A stretch of DNA of 64,000 bases from assembly GCF_003626755.1 (NCBI RefSeq), contig NZ_RBCJ01000003.1:563859-627858 (forward strand), given 5' to 3'. Under the pieces are notes generated by a model. That model saw nothing but the letters and a program-made list of their open reading frames with translations. It was not told the DNA's origin and searched no databases. Shown in pieces: positions 44,264-52,605 of this stretch. Origin of the DNA: Ulvibacterium marinum. GTDB lineage: Bacteria; Bacteroidota; Bacteroidia; Flavobacteriales; Flavobacteriaceae. Made by a program: the position numbers and the translations under genes. The stretch's first letter is position 1, and every line of letters starts with the position of its first letter.

Positions 44264-45271
44264 ATGACCACCGTAAATGCATATGCGGCCACTGAGGCCA
44301 ATGGACAACTAAAACCTTTTCAATATCAACTTGATGGCCTTGGAGGCGAAGAAGTGGCCATTAAGGTACATTATTGTGGTATGTGCCATTCTGATTTAAG
44401 TATGCTCAAAAACGAATGGGGGATGACTCAATACCCTTTTGTCCCGGGGCATGAAATAGTGGGTGAAATCATTGAATTGGGCAATGAGGTGAAAAACTTA
44501 AACATTGGCGATTTGGTCGGATTGGGATGGTTTTCGGCATCCTGTATGTTTTGCGATCAGTGTATGGATGGGAGCCACCATCTTTGTAACACAGCAGAGC
44601 AGACCATTGTAGGTCGTCATGGTGGCTTTGCCGACTATGTGCGTTGCCATTGGTCATGGGCCACGCTACTCCCGAAAGGAATTGATTTGTCAAAGGCGGG
44701 CCCGTTACTTTGTGGGGGTATTACGGTATTTAATCCCATTGTTTTATCAGGTGTGAAACCGACGGATAAGGTTGGAGTGATCGGTATTGGGGGACTTGGG
44801 CATATGGCCCTAAAATTTTTAAGAAATTGGGGGTGCGAGGTTGTTGCCTTTAGTTCCAATTCGGACAAAAAAGAACAAATACTTTCCATGGGGGCTCATC
44901 AGGTTATCAATTCTAGGGATCCCAAGGAATTGGAACAAATTGCAGGTAGTCTTAATTTTATCTTGAATACTACCAATGTTACCTTGGATTGGAACTCTTA
45001 CCTTACCACTTTGGCTCCGAAGGGAAAACTCCATAGTGTAGGTGCTGTTTTGGAGCCTATGGCCATCCCGGCCTTTAGTCTTATTGGAGGAGAGAAATCA
45101 GTAGGGGGTAGTCCGCTCGGGAGCCCCGCCTTGACCCGAACCATGTTGGAATTTTGTGTACGCCATGATATTTATCCGACCGTTGAGGAATTTCCGATGG
45201 AGCAGGTAAATGAAGCTGTAAAGCACATGGAGGAGGGTAAGGCCAGATTTAGAATTGTCCTAAAAGTATAG
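44264..45271 (+). CDS. Zinc-dependent NAD(P) alcohol dehydrogenase, cinnamyl-alcohol-dehydrogenase type
   Basis: A 335-residue medium-chain dehydrogenase of the YahK/AdhA group. Catalytic zinc ligands Cys41 (YCGMCHSD) and His63-Glu64 (FVPGHEIVGE), structural zinc Cys residues in SCMFCDQCMDGSHHLC, and Rossmann GIGGLGHMALKF. These enzymes reduce aldehydes with NADPH. Slightly short compared with the usual 345-350 residues. Single gene after a 175-base gap from the DUF1593 block. Confidence 0.92.
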   Translation: MTTVNAYAATEANGQLKPFQYQLDGLGGEEVAIKVHYCGMCHSDLSMLKNEWGMTQYPFVPGHEIVGEIIELGNEVKNLNIGDLVGLGWFSASCMFCDQCMDGSHHLCNTAEQTIVGRHGGFADYVRCHWSWATLLPKGIDLSKAGPLLCGGITVFNPIVLSGVKPTDKVGVIGIGGLGHMALKFLRNWGCEVVAFSSNSDKKEQILSMGAHQVINSRDPKELEQIAGSLNFILNTTNVTLDWNSYLTTLAPKGKLHSVGAVLEPMAIPAFSLIGGEKSVGGSPLGSPALTRTMLEFCVRHDIYPTVEEFPMEQVNEAVKHMEEGKARFRIVLKV

Positions 45272-45291
45272 GACAGGTATTGAATACGGAT

Positions 45292-45717
45292 TCACTTTGC
45301 AAATAATTGTTCCAAGTCTTTAAAGGCCTTAAATTCTAAGGCATTGCCTGCAGGATCTAAAAAGAACATGGTGGCCTGTTCCCCAGGCTGTCCTTTAAAA
45401 CGGATATAGGGCTCAATGATAAATTTAACGCCCTTGCGCTTTAATTCTTCGGCAAAAGGCCGGAATGTATCCCAAGGCAAAACAACGCCATAATGCGGTA
45501 CAGGTACATCATGCCCATCTACCGGGTTGTGGCGCAGGTCTTCAATCTCCGATTTTGGTTTGTAGTGGATTACCAATTGGTGACCGAAGAGGTTAAAATC
45601 TACCCAATGGTCACTACTCCTACCTTCGGAACAATTCAAAACATCCCGATAAAATTTTCTGCATTCCTCCAGGTTATGAACGGGAATGGCAATATGAAAG
45701 GGTGCTACATTGGGCAT
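45292..45717 (-). CDS. VOC-superfamily (glyoxalase-like) protein
   Basis: A 141-residue protein of two beta-alpha-beta-beta-beta modules. [20 protein letters not shown] opens the first, and [20 protein letters not shown] with [15 protein letters not shown] the second; His8 and the late Glu are the usual metal ligands. Activity could be glyoxalase, dioxygenase or resistance type; nothing nearby decides it. Confidence 0.9.
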   Translation of the reverse strand: MPNVAPFHIAIPVHNLEECRKFYRDVLNCSEGRSSDHWVDFNLFGHQLVIHYKPKSEIEDLRHNPVDGHDVPVPHYGVVLPWDTFRPFAEELKRKGVKFIIEPYIRFKGQPGEQATMFFLDPAGNALEFKAFKDLEQLFAK

Positions 45718-45789
45718 AAATCAAAATTTAACCCCTCCTGTTTGAGCTTATATAGGGTGGCGATTATGAATTATAAATGTAGCCCTTTC

Positions 45790-46629
45790 CTAGGACTTCA
45801 AAAAATCCACGATTTGTTCGTTAAGATGTACCTGATGCATGGAATGGCCTAAGCCTCGAGTCCGTATAAATTGGCTTCCTTTCCATTGGGCATGAACCTT
45901 TTCCGAGGCGTGAAAAGGAGCAAGGGTATCCAACTCGTCATGAAGCAAAAGACCTCTTTTTGTATTGTTTTCCACAAATTTGGAAGAAGAAAAATCATGT
46001 ACATGAAAACCGAATCGTTCAAAAATATAGTCCTCGAAAGCCTTTAATACCCTGTTGTTGAAGTTCAAAAGATTTTGATAATGTGCAAGGATTTCATGAA
46101 ATTCGGAAGGGGAACCGATAGTCACTATTTTATCTATATCCAAATTGGAATATTTACTTTGGTTGTATAAAATCGTCATCCCTCCAACGGAATGTCCAAT
46201 AAGATAAACGGGATTAAATGTGTTTATCATATGCTGTATACAATCCGCATAGAGGGGCACATAAAATATTCTTCCAGAAGAATGCCCATGTGCAGGGGCG
46301 TCAAAGGCGAAAATATTACAGTCTGCATCCTGTAATTTGGCAATCAGATTACGCCAGCGGTAGCTATTGCTTTCCCAACCATGAACTAATAGTATAGTTT
46401 CTCCATTTCCGGGCCAATGGTAGGTCTGTAGTCGGTGACCATGGGTGTCCTGAATAGAGTGTTTTGCTTTTTCCAAATAATCGGACTGCTGTGGAAGTAC
46501 CCTGCCCTTACGAACCGTACAGAAAACGTCAAATGCTTTTTTAGCGGCTCTTTTTTTGGAAAATAAGGAGAGCGTATTAAAATAAGCGCCATACAGCTTT
46601 GGGAGAAGTTTATTAAATGTCTTTTTCAT
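45790..46629 (-). CDS. Alpha/beta hydrolase
   Basis: A 279-residue hydrolase with LLVHGWESNSYRWR (oxyanion HG), nucleophile elbow LIGHSVGGMTILYN, late Asp (LLHDELDTLAPF) and His (RGLGHSMHQVHL). No signal peptide, so cytoplasmic. Substrate unknown. It is divergent from the HxlR regulator, with 99 bases between, and may be under that regulator's control. Confidence 0.9.
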   Translation of the reverse strand: MKKTFNKLLPKLYGAYFNTLSLFSKKRAAKKAFDVFCTVRKGRVLPQQSDYLEKAKHSIQDTHGHRLQTYHWPGNGETILLVHGWESNSYRWRNLIAKLQDADCNIFAFDAPAHGHSSGRIFYVPLYADCIQHMINTFNPVYLIGHSVGGMTILYNQSKYSNLDIDKIVTIGSPSEFHEILAHYQNLLNFNNRVLKAFEDYIFERFGFHVHDFSSSKFVENNTKRGLLLHDELDTLAPFHASEKVHAQWKGSQFIRTRGLGHSMHQVHLNEQIVDFLKS

Positions 46630-46681
46630 AAAATTATATAAGTAACTTTTTGTAACTTACTCTTTTAAGGAAACTAAAATA

Positions 46682-46689
46682 TACATTTG
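46682..46689 (+). promoter_or_regulatory. -7 box of the HxlR gene
   Basis: TACATTTG is an exact TAnnTTTG match 39 bases before the ATG. The transcription start predicted from it falls on the inverted repeat at 46687. Confidence 0.45.
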
Positions 46690-46719
46690 TTTTACGATAA
46701 AAAAGCGGTTGTAAAACAA
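46687..46719. promoter_or_regulatory. Candidate HxlR operator: perfect 9-bp inverted repeat
   Basis: TTGTTTTAC (46687-46695) and GTAAAACAA (46711-46719) are perfect reverse complements, centres 24 bases apart, lying between the -7 box and the ATG of the HxlR gene. A second pair, GTAACTT twice with 10-base period, is at 46642-46658, nearer the hydrolase. Confidence 0.5.
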
Positions 46720-46728
46720 TAACCAGGT

Positions 46729-47169
46729 ATGGATATGGAAACTATTACTGAGAATGAGAAGGTTAGGGTGGCAAAGAAAATAAAAAAAATGTTTGGGCAT
46801 ATAGATCAACGTACGGCGGAATATTGTCCTATCCGCGATGTTATGGCCTTGGCCTCGGATAAATGGAGTATTCTTATCGTTCTCTATTTAGGATACTACC
46901 CCATACTTCGCTTTAATGAACTTAAAAAAAAGGTATACGGAATTTCCAATAAGGTTTTAAGCGAAAAATTAAAATTTTTGGAAGCTGATGGCTATTTATC
47001 CCGAACCTTATATCCAGAAGTACCCATACGGGTTGAATATGAATTGACCGATTTCGGGCATTCCTATCTACAGAAATTGTTAGATCTTACAGAATGGGTT
47101 ACCCAATACAGCGATATTATTTTGGCAAATCGTAAAAAGTCGGGAAAATCTACAACTAAAGTGTTTTGA
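46729..47169 (+). CDS. HxlR-family winged-helix transcriptional regulator
   Basis: A 146-residue protein. Cys33 in YCPIRDVMALASDKWSILI is the conserved N-terminal Cys of this family, often the sensor for aldehydes or thiol-reactive compounds. The winged helix follows: RFNELKKKVYGISNKVLSEK, FLEADGYLSR, and VEYELTDFGHSYL in the wing. Divergent from the alpha/beta hydrolase, with a perfect inverted repeat in its own promoter. Confidence 0.94.
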   Translation: MDMETITENEKVRVAKKIKKMFGHIDQRTAEYCPIRDVMALASDKWSILIVLYLGYYPILRFNELKKKVYGISNKVLSEKLKFLEADGYLSRTLYPEVPIRVEYELTDFGHSYLQKLLDLTEWVTQYSDIILANRKKSGKSTTKVF

Positions 47170-47214
47170 ACCACGAATGAATGGGTTGAACTATTGGCCC
47201 TTATTTGATTTTCT

Positions 47215-47248
47215 GAGTTTGAACTTGAATTTGCATTTGAACTTGGAC
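47215..47248. repeat. Degenerate hexamer (YTTGAA) repeat
   Basis: Five to six tandem degenerate copies of TTTGAA/CTTGAA between the convergent HxlR and lipoprotein genes. The same motif occurs at 61266-61320. Confidence 0.6.
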
Positions 47249-47250
47249 AT

Positions 47251-47805
47251 TCAATCCCAGCCAATCATCATATATTTAATTTTGGCCTTATCCGGTATTT
47301 GAACCGCCTCTATATTAACACTGGATGCATAGCGTAGACTGGAAGGAAGTTCTTCCTTGCTTATGGTAAAGTAAGCATCGCTATCCTTTAGCAGAACGAG
47401 TATATTGTTCATAGAAGTAATAATCTTCTTGATTTTATGCTTTTCCTTGATATCCTTAAAGGTACTTTGAATGCCTACTCCTTTTTCGGTGAGAAATCTT
47501 GGATCCTCAATACGAACATTTTCGATGATTGGAATACTATCCGAACTTGGTGTTAGGGTTAACAAAAGTTGGCCGCCCTTTTCGAGTATTCTGATCCGTT
47601 GTGCCTTGTTCGCAAGATTTAACATAGTTGTATCTTTTGCCACGGAATCTGCTGCAAAAATCAATTCCACATCCCTGGCCAAACTACCTCTCTCCAATTT
47701 GCCAACCTTATTTTGGGTTATCAAAAAGGTCGTGTCCCTTTCTTTTTCGCAACCCCATGCGAAAATCATCAAAACGACAACAAAATTTAGGTTTGCTATG
47801 CGCAT
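47251..47805 (-). CDS. Hypothetical lipoprotein linked to the HerA-like ATPase gene
   Basis: A 184-residue protein with a lipobox-like leader (LMIFAWGCEKE, Cys19). The mature part is rich in beta strands (RIRILEKGGQLLLTLTPSSD, YFTISKEELPSSL). I recognise no family. Its ATG overlaps the stop of the HerA-like gene by one base (TAATG), so the two are translationally coupled, though one product is cytoplasmic and the other exported. Confidence 0.75.
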   Translation of the reverse strand: MRIANLNFVVVLMIFAWGCEKERDTTFLITQNKVGKLERGSLARDVELIFAADSVAKDTTMLNLANKAQRIRILEKGGQLLLTLTPSSDSIPIIENVRIEDPRFLTEKGVGIQSTFKDIKEKHKIKKIITSMNNILVLLKDSDAYFTISKEELPSSLRYASSVNIEAVQIPDKAKIKYMMIGWD

Positions 47806-49310
47806 TACCGGATAACTTTTTTCAATACACCCAATACACCACGGATAAAAGTGGCACTGGTAAGTACTTTAATAACTGGATTTTGACGTGTACTCCTGCG
47901 TGAAGTAGTACGCCTGCGGGTAGGTTGTTTTCTTTCTTTTTCCGCCAAGACCTCCGCTTTTTCAATTTTTTCGTTCAATATTTCATAGGCACTTTCACGA
48001 TCGATGATTTCACCGTATTTCTTAACCAGTTTGGAACTATCGATCACATCTTCCAATTCACTATCGGTAAGCACGTCCATGCGACTCATAGGAGCCCGTA
48101 ACAACGTAGCCGCCAATGGGGTAGGGCGACCTTTTTCATCCAGTGCAGATATCAGGGCCTCCCCAATTCCAAGTGAGGTCAAAACCTCTTTGGTGTCATA
48201 AAATTCGGATTCCGGATAATTTTCCGCAGTTAACTTTATCGCTTTTCTGTCCCTTGCGGTAAATGCACGAAGCGCATGCTGCACCTTTAATCCTAATTGT
48301 GCTAGAACTTCGTTGGGCACATCGGTTGGATTTTGGGTTACAAAATAAAGACCGATACCTTTAGAACGTATCAATTTTACGATACTTTCTATTTGATCTA
48401 AAAGTGCTTTGGACGCTTCTTTGAAAATCAGGTGGGCCTCGTCTATAAATAATATCAGCTCCGGTTTGTCACTATCCCCCTGTTCTGGAAAAGTGGCATA
48501 GATTTCGGCCAATAAACTCAACATAAAAGTTGAGAAAAGTTTGGGCCGATCTTGGATATCCGTAAGTCGTATGATATTGATATAACCCCTTCCTTCATCA
48601 TTAATCCGGGTCAAATCGTCCACTTCAAATGATTTTTCACCAAAAAACAAATCGGCACCTTGTTGTTCCAGTTCTATGATCTTTCTTAAAATAGTACCTG
48701 TAGAACTCGTGGAGATACGTCCGTATTCTTCCTGAAATTCCTTTTTACCGGCCCCGGTGGCATATTGTAAGACTTTTTTAAAGTCCTTTAAATCAAGTAG
48801 GGGTAGTTTGTTATCATCACAGTATTTAAATACCACGGAAACAATACCTTCCTGGGTTTCGCTTAGGTCTAGAATTCTAGATAAGAGTACAGGGCCAAAT
48901 TCCGATACCGTGGCCCGAAGTTTTACACCATCTTGCTCAGAAAGAGAAAGAATTTCCACGGGAAAATGCTTCGCTTCAAAAGGTAGGCCTATTTTCTCAT
49001 GGCGCTCATCTATTTTGGGATGTCCGGGACTGGGTTGGGCAAGACCACTAAGATCGCCTTTCAAATCCATCAAAAGCACCGGTACACCTTGGTCGGATAA
49101 ATTTTCGGCCAATACCTGCAAAGTCTTGGTTTTTCCGGTACCTGTTGCTCCGGCAATGAGTCCATGTCTGTTCAAAGTCTTTAGGGGAACCTTAACATGT
49201 GCCCCAGTTATGGCCTCTCCCTCCAACATGGCAGCACCCATCGTGATAAAGTCGCCTTTGGTGGTATAGCCCTTTTCGATATGGCTAAAGAATTGGTCTT
49301 TGCTGCTCAT
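47805..49310 (-). CDS. HerA-like/DUF853 ATPase
   Basis: A 501-residue P-loop ATPase. Walker A GATGTGKT (54-61), Walker B LILFIDEAHLIF (about residue 290), GIGLYFVTQNPTDVP with the arginine-finger and sensor region after it, and a Lys/Arg-rich C-terminal tail (QPTRRRTTSRRSTRQ). It fits the DUF853 (helicase HerA-like C-terminal) family, a hexameric ATPase related to FtsK/HerA translocases. No NurA nuclease is adjacent, so a DNA-end-resection role is not indicated. A -7 box TATTTTTG lies 16 bases upstream at 49334-49327. Confidence 0.92.
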   Translation of the reverse strand: MSSKDQFFSHIEKGYTTKGDFITMGAAMLEGEAITGAHVKVPLKTLNRHGLIAGATGTGKTKTLQVLAENLSDQGVPVLLMDLKGDLSGLAQPSPGHPKIDERHEKIGLPFEAKHFPVEILSLSEQDGVKLRATVSEFGPVLLSRILDLSETQEGIVSVVFKYCDDNKLPLLDLKDFKKVLQYATGAGKKEFQEEYGRISTSSTGTILRKIIELEQQGADLFFGEKSFEVDDLTRINDEGRGYINIIRLTDIQDRPKLFSTFMLSLLAEIYATFPEQGDSDKPELILFIDEAHLIFKEASKALLDQIESIVKLIRSKGIGLYFVTQNPTDVPNEVLAQLGLKVQHALRAFTARDRKAIKLTAENYPESEFYDTKEVLTSLGIGEALISALDEKGRPTPLAATLLRAPMSRMDVLTDSELEDVIDSSKLVKKYGEIIDRESAYEILNEKIEKAEVLAEKERKQPTRRRTTSRRSTRQNPVIKVLTSATFIRGVLGVLKKVIR

Positions 49311-49326
49311 TCGGTTAATTTTGCCC

Positions 49327-49334
49327 CAAAAATA
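49327..49334 (-). promoter_or_regulatory. -7 box of the HerA-like gene
   Basis: Read on the minus strand TATTTTTG is an exact TAnnTTTG match, 16 bases before the ATG at 49310. Confidence 0.4.
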
Positions 49335-49545
49335 GGGATTTTTGTGGGTTTAGGTATTGGTTTTGCAGGGTTTATTGCCATTTGTCTTAGGAACAGATCA
49401 GTAAATCCGTTACGCGTAAATAGCTGAAAAATTACAATTCAGACTTTGTTTTGTTACATCGAATTACATTGTGCATTGCTCCACTGGCACCATTTTTTTC
49501 AATACGATTCATGTTTACGGAATAGCGAAACTTTAATGTATGGAA

Positions 49546-49578
49546 TTTGTGTTTTGGAACATAAGGGGTGTATCTTTG
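49546..49578 (+). promoter_or_regulatory. Promoter of queE, apparently giving a nearly leaderless mRNA
   Basis: TTTG (49546-49549), 21 bases, then TATCTTTG (49571-49578), both exact matches. The ATG at 49583 is 4 bases after the -7 box, so the mRNA should have almost no leader. Confidence 0.6.
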
Positions 49579-49582
49579 CCAA

Positions 49583-50215
49583 ATGGTCAAAGATGAGGTA
49601 ATGACCCTTGTGGATAAGGGATTGATGCTCCCCTTAATGGAGGAGTTTTACACTATCCAAGGGGAGGGATATCATAAAGGTACTGCTGCCTATTTTATTC
49701 GGGTAGGTGGCTGTGATGTCGGTTGCCATTGGTGTGATGTGAAGGAAAGCTGGAACGCGGATACGCACCCACCTACAGCCGTAGAAAGTATAGTGGAAAA
49801 TGCAGTCAAATATTCGGACACCATCGTTATAACAGGTGGGGAACCCCTAACTTGGGATATGACACCACTTACCCGTGCCCTTAAGAACAAAAATTTAAAA
49901 ATCCATATAGAAACTTCGGGAGCCTATACACTAACGGGGGTTTGGGACTGGATTTGTCTTTCGCCCAAAAAAAATAAGCTGCCGAAACCGGAAATTTATG
50001 GTGTAGCACACGAGCTTAAGGTCATTGTTTACAATAAACATGATTTTCTTTTTGCAGAGCAGGAAGCCGCAAAGGTGAACGAAAACTGCATTCTGTACCT
50101 ACAACCAGAATGGAGCGTCCGTGAAAAAATGATTCCTTTGATTGTGGATTATGTTATGAAAGACCCCAAATGGATTGTTTCCTTGCAAACCCATAAATAC
50201 TTGAACATTCCATAG
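49583..50215 (+). CDS. queE: 7-carboxy-7-deazaguanine synthase (radical SAM), queuosine pathway
   Basis: A 210-residue radical SAM enzyme. The cluster motif is CDVGCHWC (CxxxCxxC) in RVGGCDVGCHWCDVKESW, with FYTIQGEGYHKG before it and VITGGEPLTWD after; these are QueE hallmarks. It converts carboxytetrahydropterin to CDG, a precursor of preQ0 and queuosine. A GTG at 49568 is in frame but lies upstream of the -7 box, so the ATG at 49583 is preferred. The other que genes are not in the window. Confidence 0.93.
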   Translation: MVKDEVMTLVDKGLMLPLMEEFYTIQGEGYHKGTAAYFIRVGGCDVGCHWCDVKESWNADTHPPTAVESIVENAVKYSDTIVITGGEPLTWDMTPLTRALKNKNLKIHIETSGAYTLTGVWDWICLSPKKNKLPKPEIYGVAHELKVIVYNKHDFLFAEQEAAKVNENCILYLQPEWSVREKMIPLIVDYVMKDPKWIVSLQTHKYLNIP

Positions 50216-50274
50216 GCCAAGTTCAGATTACAGAAAATTCCATTTCGAAATTTACGAATAGAAAATACCCTTAT

Positions 50275-51150
50275 TTATCGCCCTCCGTTGGATTGTAGGT
50301 CTAAAATACATTCAGCATCAAGATTAGGAACGATCATTGATGAACCGCTAGCTGTTTTTGTCTCCAACAATTTTAGGACACTTGCTCCGCTCAGGGAGCA
50401 GTCAGCCTTAAATCCATCTGATTTTTCGGTAAGGGCACTTTTAGAACTTGGGCCTCCAAATTGTAGTTCCGCTCGCATTAAACAACCTTGTACATCACAA
50501 TGGTTTGCGGCATCGGGATCTTCATGATCATTAACCGGTTCCGTACCTAGGTCTACTAGACCGAACAAATGTCCAAATTCATGTTCCAAAGTGGCAGTTT
50601 CCACATCGGTAATGGATATGAAAATACTTTGGGCCGCCAGACTCCACACAGTAGCCTCGTGGATAATCATGGAGGTATTGCGATACACGGCACCCAGGGT
50701 TACAAGACCTTCTTCCTCATCGTCATCATCTGCCGGAGCATCGGCAAAATAAATATAAATGGCCAAAGTATCACCCTCATTGTATGCCGTTCTATTGTCG
50801 CTTTCCAATTGCGCAACTTCCTCCAAGCTTAACGTCTCTTCATCAGGAGAAGGTAACTGGGTATAAACAAGCTCTATGTCCTGTTTAAAGGTTCTGGCCC
50901 GAATAAAATTCACAAAATTCTCCATCGCCCTGGCCGTAGGTCTGAACCCTATAACGTAGGCTATTTCGATTTTGAGCTTGGTAAACGTATCATTGGAAAG
51001 AATGTCGTTTGCCGAATCACCGGTACCCAAAAGATTGGCAGATCTATCTATGGTAGGAGGATTGTCGGGCCCATCATCATCCGAACTGCTGGAACATCCT
51101 AAAAGCAGAAGATAGAAGGCGGATAGTACCAAAACGGTATTAATTTTCAT
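50275..51150 (-). CDS. Snapalysin-type metzincin protease, lipoprotein
   Basis: A 291-residue lipoprotein (MKINTVLVLSAFYLLLLGC, Cys19; the TTG further upstream at 51171 is not needed). HEFGHLFGLVD is an HExxHxxGxxD zinc motif, with Asp in place of the third His of most metzincins; that form is known from snapalysins (M7). CLMRAEL about 30 residues later would be the Met-turn. Two Cys in HCDVQGCLM may form a disulfide. Function as a surface protease is inferred. Confidence 0.85.
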   Translation of the reverse strand: MKINTVLVLSAFYLLLLGCSSSSDDDGPDNPPTIDRSANLLGTGDSANDILSNDTFTKLKIEIAYVIGFRPTARAMENFVNFIRARTFKQDIELVYTQLPSPDEETLSLEEVAQLESDNRTAYNEGDTLAIYIYFADAPADDDDEEEGLVTLGAVYRNTSMIIHEATVWSLAAQSIFISITDVETATLEHEFGHLFGLVDLGTEPVNDHEDPDAANHCDVQGCLMRAELQFGGPSSKSALTEKSDGFKADCSLSGASVLKLLETKTASGSSMIVPNLDAECILDLQSNGGR

Positions 51151-51210
51151 GACAATTTTTTTATTTATCAAGATAACGCAAAAAATGTACCCAACTGTAT
51201 CCTAAAGGGG

Positions 51211-51915
51211 TCAAAATACATTTAATTTTGCTAAATAGTCGTAATGTTCCCCATTACTTACGAGTTCGCAGGCCATGCCATGTATAGCAGATGCTCTTTT
51301 TAAAGTGTTAAAACCCAAATACAACCAGTAAAAGGGAAGCCCTTTTTCTCCTTTGTATTCCAGTGTAAATTGCACTTCCCCGTAATAAGAACTGCTGTTC
51401 GGAAGCCATATGCCGCCATCTTTATCTTCATCATACATATAAATAATGTCACTGGAATCCAATAGAATTTGTCCATTAGGTTTCAATAAGGACTTCAGGT
51501 GTGTAAAATAACGATCTAGGTTTTGAAGCTTACCGATAATACCAATTCCGTTCATCAACAATAAAAGGGTGTCATATTTTTTGGTATGATCCAAAATATT
51601 GCTGCATACCGTTTGTTCAATTCCCCGGAATCTACAAGTTTCAATGGCCCCTTGGGAACGATCCAAGGCAGTCACTTTAAATCCTTTTTGTTGCAAATAA
51701 AGGCTATGGCTACCTGCACCACATCCTATATCCAATACTTCGCCGTAACAAAGATCTAATGCTTTTTGTTCAAGAACGGGCATGCTGTCATGGTCTCTGA
51801 AGAGATAGGGCAGGGGCAAGGTATCCTTAATATTTAAAGAGGAATATGTAACAATATCTTCGGTATAGCGTCCAATTTGAAAATCTAATAAAGTTTTGCC
51901 GAAGATGTCTTCCAT
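51211..51915 (-). CDS. Class I SAM-dependent methyltransferase
   Basis: A 234-residue methyltransferase. VLDIGCGAGSHSLYLQQKGF is motif I and its helix, VTALDRSQGAIETCR is motif II, and LLLMNGIGIIGKL is motif IV. DILDSSDIIYMYDEDKDGG lies in the cap region. Substrate unknown; the Rossmann fold is complete. Confidence 0.9.
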   Translation of the reverse strand: MEDIFGKTLLDFQIGRYTEDIVTYSSLNIKDTLPLPYLFRDHDSMPVLEQKALDLCYGEVLDIGCGAGSHSLYLQQKGFKVTALDRSQGAIETCRFRGIEQTVCSNILDHTKKYDTLLLLMNGIGIIGKLQNLDRYFTHLKSLLKPNGQILLDSSDIIYMYDEDKDGGIWLPNSSSYYGEVQFTLEYKGEKGLPFYWLYLGFNTLKRASAIHGMACELVSNGEHYDYLAKLNVF

Positions 51916-51973
51916 TCAATAGGATTTAGTTTCTACAAAAATGGTGCATTTATAGATTTCTTGGCTAGTTTTG

Positions 51974-52492
51974 ATGCACGATTTAACAGGCATGGAGGAA
52001 ATATTAAAACAGCTTCCGCAAAAGGCAAAAGAAAAACATGGTGAAAACGCAAAGTTTTTTACCCGGTTAAAAAAGAAACCGCCCAAAAACTTGGATTATA
52101 CAATGCGAGAACTCCATGAATCGGAATTTGAGCACACCGATTGTCTGCAATGCGCCAATTGTTGCAAAACGACCGGCCCACTTTTTACGGATGCGGATGT
52201 GGTACGGATTTCGAAGTATTTAAGATTGAAGCCCCAAAAGTTTATTGATGATTACCTGCGTATCGATGAGGAGAACGATTATGTATTGCGACAGCTGCCC
52301 TGTACCTTTTTGGGAGCGGACAATTATTGCTCCATTTATGAAGTACGGCCAAAGGCCTGTAGGGAGTTTCCGCATACAGACCGAAAAAGGTTTTATCAAA
52401 TTAGCCACTTGACCCTAAAAAACGTGGCCATTTGCCCTGCAGCCTTTACCATTGTTGAAAAAATGAAAAAGTTAATGGACAATAGATTATGA
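51974..52492 (+). CDS. YkgJ-family cysteine-cluster protein
   Basis: A 172-residue protein with the zinc or Fe-S ligand pattern of the YkgJ family: CLQCANCCKTTGP (three close Cys) and then CTFLGADNYCSIYEVRPKAC with CREFPHT. Start is ATG 51974, preceded by TTG in frame. Often annotated as Fe-S-oxidoreductase-like; role unproven. Divergent from the methyltransferase across 58 bases. Confidence 0.93.
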   Translation: MHDLTGMEEILKQLPQKAKEKHGENAKFFTRLKKKPPKNLDYTMRELHESEFEHTDCLQCANCCKTTGPLFTDADVVRISKYLRLKPQKFIDDYLRIDEENDYVLRQLPCTFLGADNYCSIYEVRPKACREFPHTDRKRFYQISHLTLKNVAICPAAFTIVEKMKKLMDNRL

Positions 52493-52605
52493 TAAAGGAA
52501 TTTTTAGCATTTTCTCGTGAAATGATTCCTATAAATTTAACCTGAGCACCATAAATAAAAGGAAAACCTAATATCTTTTACAAACATTAAAACCAAGATC
52601 ATTTA

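Noticed and set aside
47805-49310. HerA-NurA defence or DNA-repair operon
   Set aside because: No NurA-like or SIR2-like gene is adjacent; the partner is an exported lipoprotein.
49568-49582. GTG start for queE
   Set aside because: The GTG lies upstream of the exact -7 box, so it would not be transcribed; the ATG at 49583 also gives a normal QueE N-terminus.
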